Both the position numbers and the translations under genes were made by a program. This document shows positions 44,022 through 53,193 of a stretch of 64,000 nucleotides of DNA, piece after piece. Within the stretch, counting starts at the first letter, position 1. Each line of letters opens with the position of its first letter. The notes beneath the pieces are model-generated. The model was not told the origin of the DNA and ran no database searches. It saw only the letters and a list, made by a program, of their open reading frames with translations. The stretch comes from Paenibacillus stellifer (GTDB taxonomy: Bacteria; Bacillota; Bacilli; Paenibacillales; Paenibacillaceae), in assembly GCF_000758685.1 (NCBI RefSeq), contig NZ_CP009286.1:3068501-3132500 (forward strand), given 5' to 3'.

Positions 44022-45485
44022 TTAATGCATCGGGCCGCTCTGCGGATGGCGAATGGAGACCCGCTTCAGGAAGAAGCCGAGTACAAATCCGGCAATGGCA
44101 AGCGCCATGGCGAAGATGAAGGCGTTCTGAACGCCATGGGTGAAGCCTGCTAGCGCCTGTACCGGGTCCTGCGGGTTCTTGACGCCGCTGAGATAGCTCT
44201 TCGTACCCGATGTCAGGATGCTGACCGCAAGCGCCGTGCCGATGGCGCCCGCTACCTGCTGGAGCGTGTTCATAATGGCCGTGCCATGCGGATACAGTTC
44301 CTGCGGCAGCTGGTTGATTCCGTTGGTCTGCGCCGGCATGAAGACCATCGAGATGCCGATCATAAGCAGGCTGTGCAGGACGATGATAAAAGCTACGGTG
44401 GAAGCCGCGTTGATGTCCGAGAACATCCACAGCGCGGCCGCAGTCAGGGCGAGGCCCGGGATGACGAGCCATTTTGGTCCGAATTTATCGAACAGACGGC
44501 CCATCAGAGGCGACATGAGACCATTTACCAAGCCGCCGGGAAGCAGCACCAGGCCCGCTTTAAATGCGCTGTACCCCTGTCCGTTCTGCAGATACAGCGG
44601 CAGAATCAGCATGGACGACAGAATAACCATCATGCAGATGAACACCATCAGGAGTCCAACCACGAACATCGGGTACTTGAAGGCCCGCAAATCCATAAGC
44701 GGCTGCTTCATCGTCAGCTGGCGCCACACAAACAGCGCCAGACCCGCCACCCCGAGAACCAGGGCGATCCATACCTTCACGCTGTTCCATCCGTCTGCTT
44801 CGCCCGCGCTGCTGAAGCCGTACACAACGCCTCCGAAGCCGATTGAAGACAGCACGATGGAGAACCAGTCAATGGCCGGCTTCGTTACTTTCGTAATATT
44901 CTGCATGAACAGAATGCCGAAGATCAGCGCGATAACGAGAAACGGCAGCGACAGCCAGAAGATCCAGTGCCAGCTCAGGTTCTCGATCAGAAGACCCGCG
45001 ATCGTCGGGCCGGTTGCAGGCGCAACCATGATGACGAGGCCGATCATGCCCATGGCCGCGCCTCTTTTTTCCGGCGGGAACAGGACCAGAATCGTATTAA
45101 ACATCAACGGGAGCAGCAGTGCCGTTCCCATGGCCTGAACGACGCGCGCCACAAGCAGGAAGCCGAAGCTCGGCGCCATGGCTGCGATGAACGTTCCGAT
45201 AATCGAGAAAGACAGTGAAGCGATGAACAATTGTCTGGTCGTGAACCGCTGAATCAGCAGTCCCGAAATCGGCACCAGAATACCGAGGGTAAGCAGATAT
45301 ACGGTAGTCAGCCATTGTGCGGTGCTTGGCGTAATATTGAGCACTTTCATCAGGTCGCTGAGCGCGACATTAAGAGCTGTTTCACTGAACATGCCGATGA
45401 AGCCGCTGAGGAGCAGCGAGATCAGGATCGGCATTTTCCTGACTTTCTTCAGATTGACAGCTTGAGCTTGCATGGTTTCTCCCAC
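44022..45485 (-). CDS. DHA2-family (EmrB/QacA) multidrug exporter
   Basis: 487 residues with fourteen predicted helices. Motif A-like loop LIQRFTTRQLFIASL, motif C GMIGLVIMVAPATGPTIAGL and ARVVQAMGTALLLPL are typical of DHA2 drug/H+ antiporters of the MdeB/LmrB type. Either GTG 45485 (after GGAGGAAG) or ATG 45473 could start it. It follows a TetR regulator gene on the same strand by 56 bases and is likely its target. Confidence 0.88.
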   Translation of the reverse strand: MGETMQAQAVNLKKVRKMPILISLLLSGFIGMFSETALNVALSDLMKVLNITPSTAQWLTTVYLLTLGILVPISGLLIQRFTTRQLFIASLSFSIIGTFIAAMAPSFGFLLVARVVQAMGTALLLPLMFNTILVLFPPEKRGAAMGMIGLVIMVAPATGPTIAGLLIENLSWHWIFWLSLPFLVIALIFGILFMQNITKVTKPAIDWFSIVLSSIGFGGVVYGFSSAGEADGWNSVKVWIALVLGVAGLALFVWRQLTMKQPLMDLRAFKYPMFVVGLLMVFICMMVILSSMLILPLYLQNGQGYSAFKAGLVLLPGGLVNGLMSPLMGRLFDKFGPKWLVIPGLALTAAALWMFSDINAASTVAFIIVLHSLLMIGISMVFMPAQTNGINQLPQELYPHGTAIMNTLQQVAGAIGTALAVSILTSGTKSYLSGVKNPQDPVQALAGFTHGVQNAFIFAMALAIAGFVLGFFLKRVSIRHPQSGPMH

Positions 45486-45541
45486 TTTCGATCTTCCTCC
45501 TGGAATAAGTTTGTTCTCTTCTCTATCTCTTTATTCTGTGG

Positions 45542-46126
45542 CTATTTCTCTGCCGGGCGATTCAGCAACTCAGCAGCGGCATGGGCAGCCGCGAGCAGCG
45601 GCCCTCCCTCCTTGCAGGTCAGCGCCTGAAGCAGCGCGCCTTCAATCAGAGAAACGGTTGCCGAGGCCTTGCGGACCGCTTCCTCTTCCTGAAAGCCGTC
45701 GCGGACAAGGCGCTCTCCGATCACATTCTGCCAGTCCAGGAATACGGAGCGGCAGGCTTGCTGCAGCTGGTCGCTGATTCCCGAGGTTTCCACCGCCAAC
45801 CAGAAGCTGAGCGGAACCAGTCCCTCATAGGCGCTCTTCTCCGCCTCCCGGGCGATCCCGTGCAGCAGGTCGCTTACGGCCTCGCCGGCCGATCCGCCAT
45901 TATCCATGTAGCACCGCAAATCCCGGGACATGTTCTCGCTTGTTCGATTGATACAGGCAAGCGCCAGCTCCTCCTTTCCGTCCGGAAAGTAATAGTACAA
46001 TGACCCCTTGGGTGACTCGCTGTCCTTGATAATCTGGTTCAGACCGGTCGCGTGATAGCCCTGACAATAAAAAAGCTTGGATGCGGTATCCAGGATGGCA
46101 TCGCGCGTATTCGGCTTGTTGGTCAT
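45542..46126 (-). CDS. TetR-family regulator (LmrA/YxaF-like)
   Basis: 194 residues. N-terminal HTH: TRDAILDTASKLFYCQGYHA then TGLNQIIKDSESPKGSLYYY, with the YYYFPDGKEEL stretch that marks the LmrA/YxaF group; the C-terminal ligand domain is complete. It probably represses itself and the downstream DHA2 exporter, in the same manner as the lmrA-lmrB pair of Bacillus subtilis. Confidence 0.88.
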   Translation of the reverse strand: MTNKPNTRDAILDTASKLFYCQGYHATGLNQIIKDSESPKGSLYYYFPDGKEELALACINRTSENMSRDLRCYMDNGGSAGEAVSDLLHGIAREAEKSAYEGLVPLSFWLAVETSGISDQLQQACRSVFLDWQNVIGERLVRDGFQEEEAVRKASATVSLIEGALLQALTCKEGGPLLAAAHAAAELLNRPAEK

Positions 46127-46265
46127 TTACCTTCCGGCCCCTCTCATTATAACAATCGGTCTACATATTTTAAACACAATTTTAAATAAAAATCAACCTC
46201 CACTCTTTCCACAATTACGTTCTGGATATATAATGGAGTTATTCCAACTAAAGAGGTGGGTTAAG

Positions 46266-46700
46266 GTGGCTAAAGAAAGCAAAGGTATTCCCCGGCCGCT
46301 CGTTAGAGTTAACCAATCCGTTATCGTATTATCGCTTCTTCTAACCTGGTTCACAGGGTTGTACTGGATTCTTGCGGTTCCTCTGGCAGCCGGTCTGCTC
46401 GGGCTCATATTCCGGTATAACCCGGTGATTAAGTGGTCTGCGCGATTCCTGAAAAAAGACAGATCCGCATATATTCTGGAGGACGAGGAACAGCAGCAGT
46501 TCAACCAGACAATCGCCGTAGCGTGCCTGGCTGCCGGGCTGATCAGCTATATCGCCGGCTGGCTGACCGCTGCTTATATTTTCACCGCTATAGTGGCCTT
46601 GGCCGCATTCGTCGCCATTCTGGGCTTCTGCATCGGCTGCTTCATTCATTATCAATGGAAAATGTACACCTACCGCCGCAAGCAGAGCAGCACCCGTTGA
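46266..46700 (+). CDS. DUF4395 membrane protein
   Basis: About 144 residues from the GTG at 46266, six bases after AGAGGTGG; this start gives the family beginning (I)PRPLVRVNQSVIVLSLLL. Four hydrophobic segments and a final FCIGCFIHYQWKMYTYRRK with a Cys pair-like C-x-x-x-F. DUF4395 proteins are membrane proteins of unknown role, sometimes next to thiol or redox genes. A terminator follows. Confidence 0.7.
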   Translation: MAKESKGIPRPLVRVNQSVIVLSLLLTWFTGLYWILAVPLAAGLLGLIFRYNPVIKWSARFLKKDRSAYILEDEEQQQFNQTIAVACLAAGLISYIAGWLTAAYIFTAIVALAAFVAILGFCIGCFIHYQWKMYTYRRKQSSTR

Positions 46701-46720
46701 CAGCCGTCCCAGTCCCATGA

Positions 46721-46765
46721 AAAAGCCCCTGCACCAAGTCGTTATGACAAGTGTGAGGGGCTTTT
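46721..46765. terminator. Bidirectional terminator
   Basis: AAAAGCCCCT and AGGGGCTTTT arms with an inner CAC/GTG pairing, between the DUF4395 gene and the convergent hypothetical gene. Confidence 0.8.
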
Positions 46766-46799
46766 GTCTTTTGCCGCACATAGGGCCGCGCGCTGGGTC

Positions 46800-47339
46800 T
46801 CAGCCGTTCTCTTCTTCCTCTCCGGCGACAGACCAGCGGTGGCTGAATTTCTGCAGCCGGGGATGAATCTCGCGGGGCGCTTTGGAGAGCAGCAGCCGGA
46901 TCTTCCTGATCCACTCCTCGAAAGTTGAGAATGAGGCGAACTGGTTAGCCATGTCCGGAGTCAAATACAGAAAATGAGGCGCCGGATAACGCTCGGTCAA
47001 GTGCCGCAGCGCAGAATCGATAGGCGTGTATTTTTTGCGCTTGCCCTCCAGATTCTCGACGGTAATGTAGGAAGCGCCGTAGTCTCTTTTCCACTCATGC
47101 AGCCGGTCCTCCCGCTTATAGTACGAGCTGGCTGGCTCCTTCGACATTCGGCGTACCGTCTCCTCATGCAGCGGATAGAGCACCAGCTTGGCGAATTTCA
47201 TGTCCCGCGCTGCCTCGGCGGCCGCGTTCAGCTCTTCATCGGTCGTGCGTTCAAAGGAATCGTACACGATAAGCGTTCCCTTGCGCTCGGGCGCAGACGG
47301 CTCATAGCCATAAGGCATATGCTGAATATTGCGTCCCAT
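46800..47339 (-). CDS. Conserved hypothetical protein
   Basis: 179 residues from an ATG after GGGAGGA. I do not recognise the family for certain. The first part (GTLIVYDSFERTTDEELNAA, then FAKLVLYPLHEETVRRM) alternates strands and helices like a HUP/nucleotidyltransferase Rossmann fold, and the end is basic (LLLSKAPREIHPRLQKFSHR). No membrane segment or signal peptide. Transcribed alone. Confidence 0.55.
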   Translation of the reverse strand: MGRNIQHMPYGYEPSAPERKGTLIVYDSFERTTDEELNAAAEAARDMKFAKLVLYPLHEETVRRMSKEPASSYYKREDRLHEWKRDYGASYITVENLEGKRKKYTPIDSALRHLTERYPAPHFLYLTPDMANQFASFSTFEEWIRKIRLLLSKAPREIHPRLQKFSHRWSVAGEEEENG

Positions 47340-47455
47340 TGGTCGTTCCTCCCGGGTTCGATTTCGGTGTTCGCCTTTGTCTTTCGGGCATCCATATCAT
47401 ACCTTGTATGACCGCAGGAAGCAAAAAGCAAGATCAGTCACCCATGCACCACTCC

Positions 47456-48619
47456 TTACATTTCCGCTTCCCTATGCCCGTTCAGACCCGGAATCATATC
47501 TTTTCTCCGGAACACACTCAGAATGATGCCCAAGGCGGCATATTCGATCAGCAAGTGGCTTCCCCCGTAGCTTATAAATGGAACAGGAAGATTGACCAGT
47601 ATAAGGTAGCCGGATAATTTGGCCAGTCCGTACAGCAGCTGCAAGATAATTGTCAGAGATAGGCCTGCTAGAAGCGCTCTTCCGTAAGGATCGCGTACCG
47701 ACTTCCAGGCCTTTATTGCCTGAAGCAGAAAGCCGAGCATAACAGCGGCAAGAAGAAGTCCCACCGACCAGCCGAAGCAGTAGATCAAATAGGGCAGCAG
47801 CATGTCACTATACAATAAAGGCAGATCAGGAAGCAGCACTCCGAACCCATGACCACGCCAGCCAGCAGTGGCCAATGCCTCTCTCATTTGTATCATCATA
47901 TAACCTGCACCGTCTGCGAACCGCTCCGGATTTAGCGTTGATATCACGCGCATGCTCAAGTACTCTGATCGCCAAATAGCTGCACCTCCGATCACAACCC
48001 CTACCAGACCAAGAGCTATTGGAAGGCCCCATTTGCCCGTCAGCCATATGTACAGAATCAAGATGACTGCAAGAAATATAAGGAGCTCCGGGATAGCATA
48101 ACTGCGGACATAGAGAAACATCGGGATACCAATCAGCAGAAGGTCCCGCCACCTGACGATGATTCTGCCACGATACAAACTCAGGTTTGATAGCCAGATT
48201 CCCAGGATCGATGCAGGAAGCAAGTACAGGCTCCAGCCCACAACATCAATGGCAGAGCCTATGGGCAGAGTCAGCCATCTGTGCGATCCGTTAACACTGC
48301 GCGGGCATAAATTAACTAGGATCATCCCCGCTATTGTGCAGATGTAGAACGGCCATGACAAGCTTCGCAGCTTGCGGTAATCCAACAGCATCATAATGAG
48401 CATAATCAATAGTCCGGGTATGATGAAATGAATATGTGCACTCCCCACCATAGCATGAAGCGGACTATTGAACTCGGGTCTGATTGCTGCCCGGCTTACT
48501 GAGAACATACCTATAATACCAATACCTGAGAACAGCAAGGTTGTAATCAGCAAGCCCCAATGAACTCTCGGCTTATGAATCCGGTTAAGGTTTCTGCCGA
48601 TTTCAACGGGATCACCCAT
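47456..48619 (-). CDS. FtsW/RodA/SpoVE-family protein, N-terminal prefix lost
   Basis: 387 residues with about ten helices; NLPVPFISYGGSHLLIEYA near the end is the SEDS signature (family FISYGGSSL). SEDS proteins are peptidoglycan glycosyltransferases. The frame begins MGDPVEIGRNLNRIHKPR; in related Paenibacillus proteins this motif normally follows a ~60-residue cytosolic prefix domain. Here the gene instead abuts a cut ABC-F gene on the same strand, and there is no good ribosome site. The N-terminus is therefore probably truncated by a deletion. Confidence 0.75.
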   Translation of the reverse strand: MGDPVEIGRNLNRIHKPRVHWGLLITTLLFSGIGIIGMFSVSRAAIRPEFNSPLHAMVGSAHIHFIIPGLLIMLIMMLLDYRKLRSLSWPFYICTIAGMILVNLCPRSVNGSHRWLTLPIGSAIDVVGWSLYLLPASILGIWLSNLSLYRGRIIVRWRDLLLIGIPMFLYVRSYAIPELLIFLAVILILYIWLTGKWGLPIALGLVGVVIGGAAIWRSEYLSMRVISTLNPERFADGAGYMMIQMREALATAGWRGHGFGVLLPDLPLLYSDMLLPYLIYCFGWSVGLLLAAVMLGFLLQAIKAWKSVRDPYGRALLAGLSLTIILQLLYGLAKLSGYLILVNLPVPFISYGGSHLLIEYAALGIILSVFRRKDMIPGLNGHREAEM

Positions 48620-49099
48620 CTATAAGTTTGAATTCCCCACCGCTCAGATCGGATACCTTAACATCTTTAAGCTTCATGAGGTTTGCCAGATTTAGTTTCT
48701 TGTTCATGCTGCTTTCAAAATCATCGCCGCCTATTGAAGCGAATGCGTCCAAAGCCAATTGAAGCTTTTCCAGCAGCGAATCCATGTCCGATGTGGTTTC
48801 CATTTCAGCATAAATGGATGCGGTCTCATCTTGTATCTGGATATAGGCTTCCCCGATATAGTCAAAAACGGTTGTTTCTTCAGGCTTGTCTACTTGCGAG
48901 AACTGACTGACATACCCGATTTTGCAGGTCGGATCTATCTCTAGCTTCCCCTCAAACAAATACCTTTCGGGATCGATCAGGATATCGATCAGTGTACTTT
49001 TCCCGCTGCCGCTTGTTCCGATAAAAGCGCAATGTTGCCCCTCTTCAAGCGTAAAAACGATAGTGGTGACGATTAGAGATTGGCTGCCTACAAAATCTC
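48612..49099 (-). pseudogene. ABC-F ATPase fragment, cut at both ends
   Basis: Reading leftwards it has IVFTLEEGQHCAFIG, Walker A FIGTSGSGKSTLIDI, IGYVSQFSQVDKPEETTVFD and the ABC signature VSDLSGGEFKLI, after which it stops inside the FtsW-type gene start. Upstream it runs straight into the stop of the U32 gene. Only part of one nucleotide-binding domain of an ABC-F (ribosome-acting, antibiotic-resistance-type) protein remains; normal ABC-F proteins have two domains and ~500-650 residues. Confidence 0.7.
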
Positions 49100-51331
49100 T
49101 TTATTAAAATGTCCTCTTGTGTCGGTTTCCTGATTAAAGACAGGATTATTCATTGAGCCATTCAATTTGCCTGAGGCCTGATGAATGACTTTCACAACCT
49201 GCTCTTGTGATTCAACGGTGAAGCTTAATCGGAATGCCTCGATTCCTTTGATGGTTTGCAGCTCATCCAAAAGATTAAGCGTCTTCCCATTAAGGAGAGT
49301 CGTTGTACAATCATCATGGGAAAGGATAGGGAACGTTCCGTTCTCATCTTTTAACGCGTAGCTCTTCGTTTTGCAAACTCTGCATTGATTCATTTTTTTC
49401 ATCGGACAATATTTAGTGAACATCAAGGGAGCCTTGCCATATACAATCACTTCCAGCGAAGGATAGCCGTCATTTTCTTCATAGTAGGCATTCCTTAAAT
49501 CTTCCATTTGGCTCTTATTCAATTCATAAGATAAAGTGACTCGTTTTGCACCTAATTTATATAATTCATAGCAACTGGTGGCATTAACAACATTTAGTGA
49601 ATAGTCTGTAACAAACGGATTCGTTTCTCTGTAGTGATAAATTCCACCATATCCTCCGATTAGGAGCTGCCCTTCTTTTTCCTTATAATGATTTTGATTT
49701 CTTCTAACCACGTTATTAAAATAGATTTCCTTAATTCCACAGCTCACGCAAGCATCATACTGTTCCTTAGTCGTTACAGAGGCCGTAAGGTATGGTTTTT
49801 GAGCGGCAAAGCTTATTTTCTCCTTTACTTTCAAAGCTTGGGTTCTTTTCTCCCGGCTGTTCAGCTTTAAGTCATATAAGCCCTGTACAATATCTCTTCT
49901 TGCTGCATTCAACAGTTTAGCTGGAATAAAGGCATGGCAATCCTCATAATCGACATGGTGAAGCTCGAATATCGTATCATGTAATCTTGAAAATTGCTTG
50001 ATTACCTGGTCTTTTGTTGTTGGATTATGAATGGCTTCGCCCAGTATTTCCTCGCTTTCATAGAAATAATGAAAGCCTAAGCCCTCCGCATCGATGAAAA
50101 GCTTTGAATCTGGACATGCATATACTTTAATATCCAGGGTAAACCGCTTAAATTCTTTTTCCAGTGATGCTTCTAATTCTTTGGAATAGAAATAATCCTT
50201 CGTTTTATAGACGACATCTCCTTTAGATAGCGTTTCTTGGATTTTGATATAGCAGACATTATCTGCCTTGTTGATTAATTCGCCCTCTTTATTGTACAGT
50301 TTGACAACCGTTAAATTAACATCTTCCTTGTTGTGGCTTATTCGGATAGTATCGTTTTGATTTAATGGACGTGTAAGTGTTATTTCATACCTATCTTTAA
50401 CAATCCTGCTGATGATTCCAATTTCATAACCAAAGTTATTCGGTCTTAGGATGTTTGTAATATTTTTCTTATCTTCGTGGAACAAATAGCCTTTGGTGAA
50501 TGTTCGATTGAATGTTTTTTTCAGATTTTCTTTCTCTTCTTCGGTTATTTTATTATCCAAGGCCATGCGATATTTTGATACAACATTAGCAACATACGTA
50601 GGCACTTTCATTCGACCTTCAATTTTTAAAGAATCGATTTCTTTTAAATCCTGGATGTAATCGATGGTGTTTAAGTCCTTGGTCGATAGAATAAAGTTCT
50701 TCCCCAGAGAAGCATCGGTTGTCAGATCCATTAGTTCATAATCCTTGCGGCATGAACCCACACATCTTCCGCGATTTCCGCATCGATAGCCAATTAATCC
50801 TGACATTAGACAGTTCCCCGAATAAGAGACACATAACGCACCGTGAACGAAAATTTCCAAGGGGATTTCCGCTATTCGTTTGATCTCTTTTACTTTTTCA
50901 ATCTCAACCTCACGGGACAGAACAACTCGTTTAGCACCAAGTTCTTTAAACAATAAAGTTCCGGCTACATCGTCTATTCCCATTTGAGTGGAGCAATGGG
51001 CTTCCATATCAAGAAAGTTCTTCACGATATAATCGAAAGCGGCCAGGTCCTGGACGATAATGCCATCCACACCAATTTCATTTAATTCGTGGATCTGTTC
51101 TTTCATCTCTTCCACTTCATTTTCGAAAACGATGGTATTCATGGTAACATAGATTTTAACGTTCCTCAGGTGCGCATACGTAACCGCCTCTTGTAACGAT
51201 TCGAAATCAAAATTAGATGAGTATGCACGTGCTCCAAATTTTTGCATTCCTAAGTATATGGCATCACAACCATTCGAAATGGCAGCTTTTAAAGCTTCCA
51301 TATTTCCTGCTGGAGCTAATAATTCAGTCAT
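49088..51331 (-). CDS. U32-family peptidase/RlhA-like protein
   Basis: About 747 residues from the ATG at 51331, five bases after AGGAGG. The U32 signature is clear: LEIFVHGALCVSYSGNCLMS then GYRCGNRGRCVGSCRKDY with the cysteines thought to hold a metal or Fe-S centre. A C-terminal collagenase-like extension has CPMKKMNQCRVCK. Members include RlhA (23S rRNA C2501 hydroxylation) and YrrN/O. The gene is much more AT-rich than its neighbours, with Lys/Asn/Ile-rich codons, suggesting horizontal origin together with the ABC-F fragment beside it. Confidence 0.88.
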   Translation of the reverse strand: MTELLAPAGNMEALKAAISNGCDAIYLGMQKFGARAYSSNFDFESLQEAVTYAHLRNVKIYVTMNTIVFENEVEEMKEQIHELNEIGVDGIIVQDLAAFDYIVKNFLDMEAHCSTQMGIDDVAGTLLFKELGAKRVVLSREVEIEKVKEIKRIAEIPLEIFVHGALCVSYSGNCLMSGLIGYRCGNRGRCVGSCRKDYELMDLTTDASLGKNFILSTKDLNTIDYIQDLKEIDSLKIEGRMKVPTYVANVVSKYRMALDNKITEEEKENLKKTFNRTFTKGYLFHEDKKNITNILRPNNFGYEIGIISRIVKDRYEITLTRPLNQNDTIRISHNKEDVNLTVVKLYNKEGELINKADNVCYIKIQETLSKGDVVYKTKDYFYSKELEASLEKEFKRFTLDIKVYACPDSKLFIDAEGLGFHYFYESEEILGEAIHNPTTKDQVIKQFSRLHDTIFELHHVDYEDCHAFIPAKLLNAARRDIVQGLYDLKLNSREKRTQALKVKEKISFAAQKPYLTASVTTKEQYDACVSCGIKEIYFNNVVRRNQNHYKEKEGQLLIGGYGGIYHYRETNPFVTDYSLNVVNATSCYELYKLGAKRVTLSYELNKSQMEDLRNAYYEENDGYPSLEVIVYGKAPLMFTKYCPMKKMNQCRVCKTKSYALKDENGTFPILSHDDCTTTLLNGKTLNLLDELQTIKGIEAFRLSFTVESQEQVVKVIHQASGKLNGSMNNPVFNQETDTRGHFNKEIL

Positions 51332-51484
51332 TTTTTCCTCCTGATGACCCATAAATGATTTAAAAGTTGCCCCTGTTTATGATACGGTTCACTACGATTG
51401 ATTTTCAACTAGTCTAAAACTCGATTTTCCTTTGACAAATACTTCTTCGAAATTGCGGCTAATCCCTCTTCAAAAAAGTAAAAA

Positions 51485-51502
51485 GCCTCCCATGCGGGAG
51501 GC
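51485..51502 (-). terminator. Terminator of the ABC-2 exporter operon
   Basis: GCCTCCC and GGGAGGC arms with a four-base loop, followed on the minus strand by TTTTT. Confidence 0.8.
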
Positions 51503-51517
51503 TTACGAACTCATTCT

Positions 51518-52306
51518 TTATGATCCTGCGCCCTTGTAGCGGCGTACTCCCCGGCTCCAGGTGAACAGCCCGATCCCCAGGAAAATCGCGCCCATTACTG
51601 GCGTGAGCAGCGCCATTCGCGTCATCTCTTCGCGTCCCAGGAAGAGCGCGGCGGGATAGACGCCTACAAAAGCGAAAGGCAGAATCCAGGTGAGCAGCAC
51701 CTGAATCGCCCGGTTGTAGATCGTTACGGGATAGCGTCCGTACGTCTGGATGTTGTACATCAGCGGAATAATGCCGGTCGGCGCATCCGAGTAGAACGAC
51801 AGCGAAGTCAGCGTCGTATAGATGCCGGTATAGATCGCCGTCGCGCTGAGCGTCAGCACAATAATCGCCGGAATAGTCCACCATTCAAACGGAAGACCAA
51901 GGTTATATCCGCTGACTCCCATGATCAGAAGACCGATCAGCGAGCCGACCAGCGAAGGCGGATCGACATTTTCCAGAAAGATCTGAAAGAGATTATGCGC
52001 CGGTCGCGTCAAAATCCGGTCCATCTCGCCTTTGACAATATAGCGGTCGCTGAAATTCCACATATTGACGAAGCAGCTGAAGACGCCGTAGGGCACCATA
52101 AAGAATCCGTATACGAACACGACCTCGTTCTGGCTCCAGCCCGCCAAGCTGTTCGTATGCATGAAGATCACGAAGATGAAGATCAGGTTCGTGGCCTGGA
52201 ACAGCAGATCGGAGATGACTTCAACCCAGAAGTCGGCCCGATAGGTGAGGCGGGTCTTCATGTAATTTTTCAAATATTCCGACAAGAGTCCCAAATGATA
52301 TCTCAT
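51518..52306 (-). CDS. ABC-2 family permease, second subunit
   Basis: 262 residues from the ATG at 52306 (after AGGGGGGC; the longer frame is antisense read-through). Six hydrophobic helices; matches the ABC-2 family (DUF990-like) permeases, for example YVKGEMDRILTRPAHNLFQ in the cytosolic loop, seen here as YIVKGEMDRILTRPAHNL. It pairs with the permease at 52312-53193, from which five bases separate it. The substrate is unknown. Confidence 0.85.
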   Translation of the reverse strand: MRYHLGLLSEYLKNYMKTRLTYRADFWVEVISDLLFQATNLIFIFVIFMHTNSLAGWSQNEVVFVYGFFMVPYGVFSCFVNMWNFSDRYIVKGEMDRILTRPAHNLFQIFLENVDPPSLVGSLIGLLIMGVSGYNLGLPFEWWTIPAIIVLTLSATAIYTGIYTTLTSLSFYSDAPTGIIPLMYNIQTYGRYPVTIYNRAIQVLLTWILPFAFVGVYPAALFLGREEMTRMALLTPVMGAIFLGIGLFTWSRGVRRYKGAGS

Positions 52307-52311
52307 GATGA

Positions 52312-53193
52312 TCAGCCCCCCTGCACGAACAGCCGCTGTCTGGCAGCGCGATACAAGAAGAATAGCGGAATGAGCAGCACGGCGAACCAGAAGATCTGGA
52401 TGCCGAGCACATTCCATATCCCGACGCCCTTCACCCGGCCCGTAAAGACGGAGCCCGGCAAATAGGTGATCGCCTGGAACGGCAGCACCTTCAGGATGCC
52501 CGACAGCCAGCCCGGGAAGAGACTGATCGGAATAATAAGGCCCGAGAACAGATCGACGATGACGCGCTTCATCCGCATCAACCCCTCGTTATTCTCTACG
52601 AAGAACGCCAGCAGACCGGTAATGACATTGATCTGCGAGTTGATCAGGAAGCTGAAGAACAGCATAACCAGGAATCCCGCCCACGCCGCAGGATCACTCG
52701 GCAGCTTCACCGGGAACAGCAGCATGGCAATCGCCATGCCCGGAATCATGAACAGCATGAACCGGAACATGCCCTCGCCGAGGCCCTGCATCATTTTGGC
52801 CAGGACATAATTGTAAGGACGGATGAACTGGATCGCAATGCTGCCGTCGCGGATATCGGTTGAAATCTCCCGGTCCAGATTGTTGAAGTAGAATGCTCTG
52901 GCCATCCACGAGACAGCCACGTAGGTCGTCATCTGGGAGGCGGTGAAGCCGCCAAGCGACTCCCCTTCTCCGTAAATGGCTTTCCAGGTGAAATAATTGA
53001 CGCCAATATTCAGGGAGTAGATGAGAATGCCTGTGTAATAATTCAGCCGGTAAGCCAGCATCGTCAAGAAGCGGATGCGAATGAAATCGAAGTAGGCGTC
53101 AAGCAGCAGACGCCTTTCGCTGCGGGCGGGCTTCGCCTCTCCTCCGAATCCGCCTCCGGCCGGGGCGGCGGCTCCCGCCGTTCGCTTAAACAT
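52312..53193 (-). CDS. ABC-2 family permease, first subunit
   Basis: 293 residues from the ATG at 53193, behind a GGAAGGAG site inside the end of the ATPase gene. Six helices, with the DIRDGSIAIQFIRPYNYVLA loop that is the counterpart of the loop in the partner permease. Together they form the membrane channel of an exporter. The first ~30 residues are a Gly/Ala-rich cytosolic lead. Confidence 0.85.
   Translation of the reverse strand: MFKRTAGAAAPAGGGFGGEAKPARSERRLLLDAYFDFIRIRFLTMLAYRLNYYTGILIYSLNIGVNYFTWKAIYGEGESLGGFTASQMTTYVAVSWMARAFYFNNLDREISTDIRDGSIAIQFIRPYNYVLAKMMQGLGEGMFRFMLFMIPGMAIAMLLFPVKLPSDPAAWAGFLVMLFFSFLINSQINVITGLLAFFVENNEGLMRMKRVIVDLFSGLIIPISLFPGWLSGILKVLPFQAITYLPGSVFTGRVKGVGIWNVLGIQIFWFAVLLIPLFFLYRAARQRLFVQGG

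Noticed and set aside
46077..46265. Longer start of the DUF4395 gene
   Set aside because: The extension overlaps the divergent TetR gene start and its promoter; GTG 46266 has a ribosome site and the family N-terminus.
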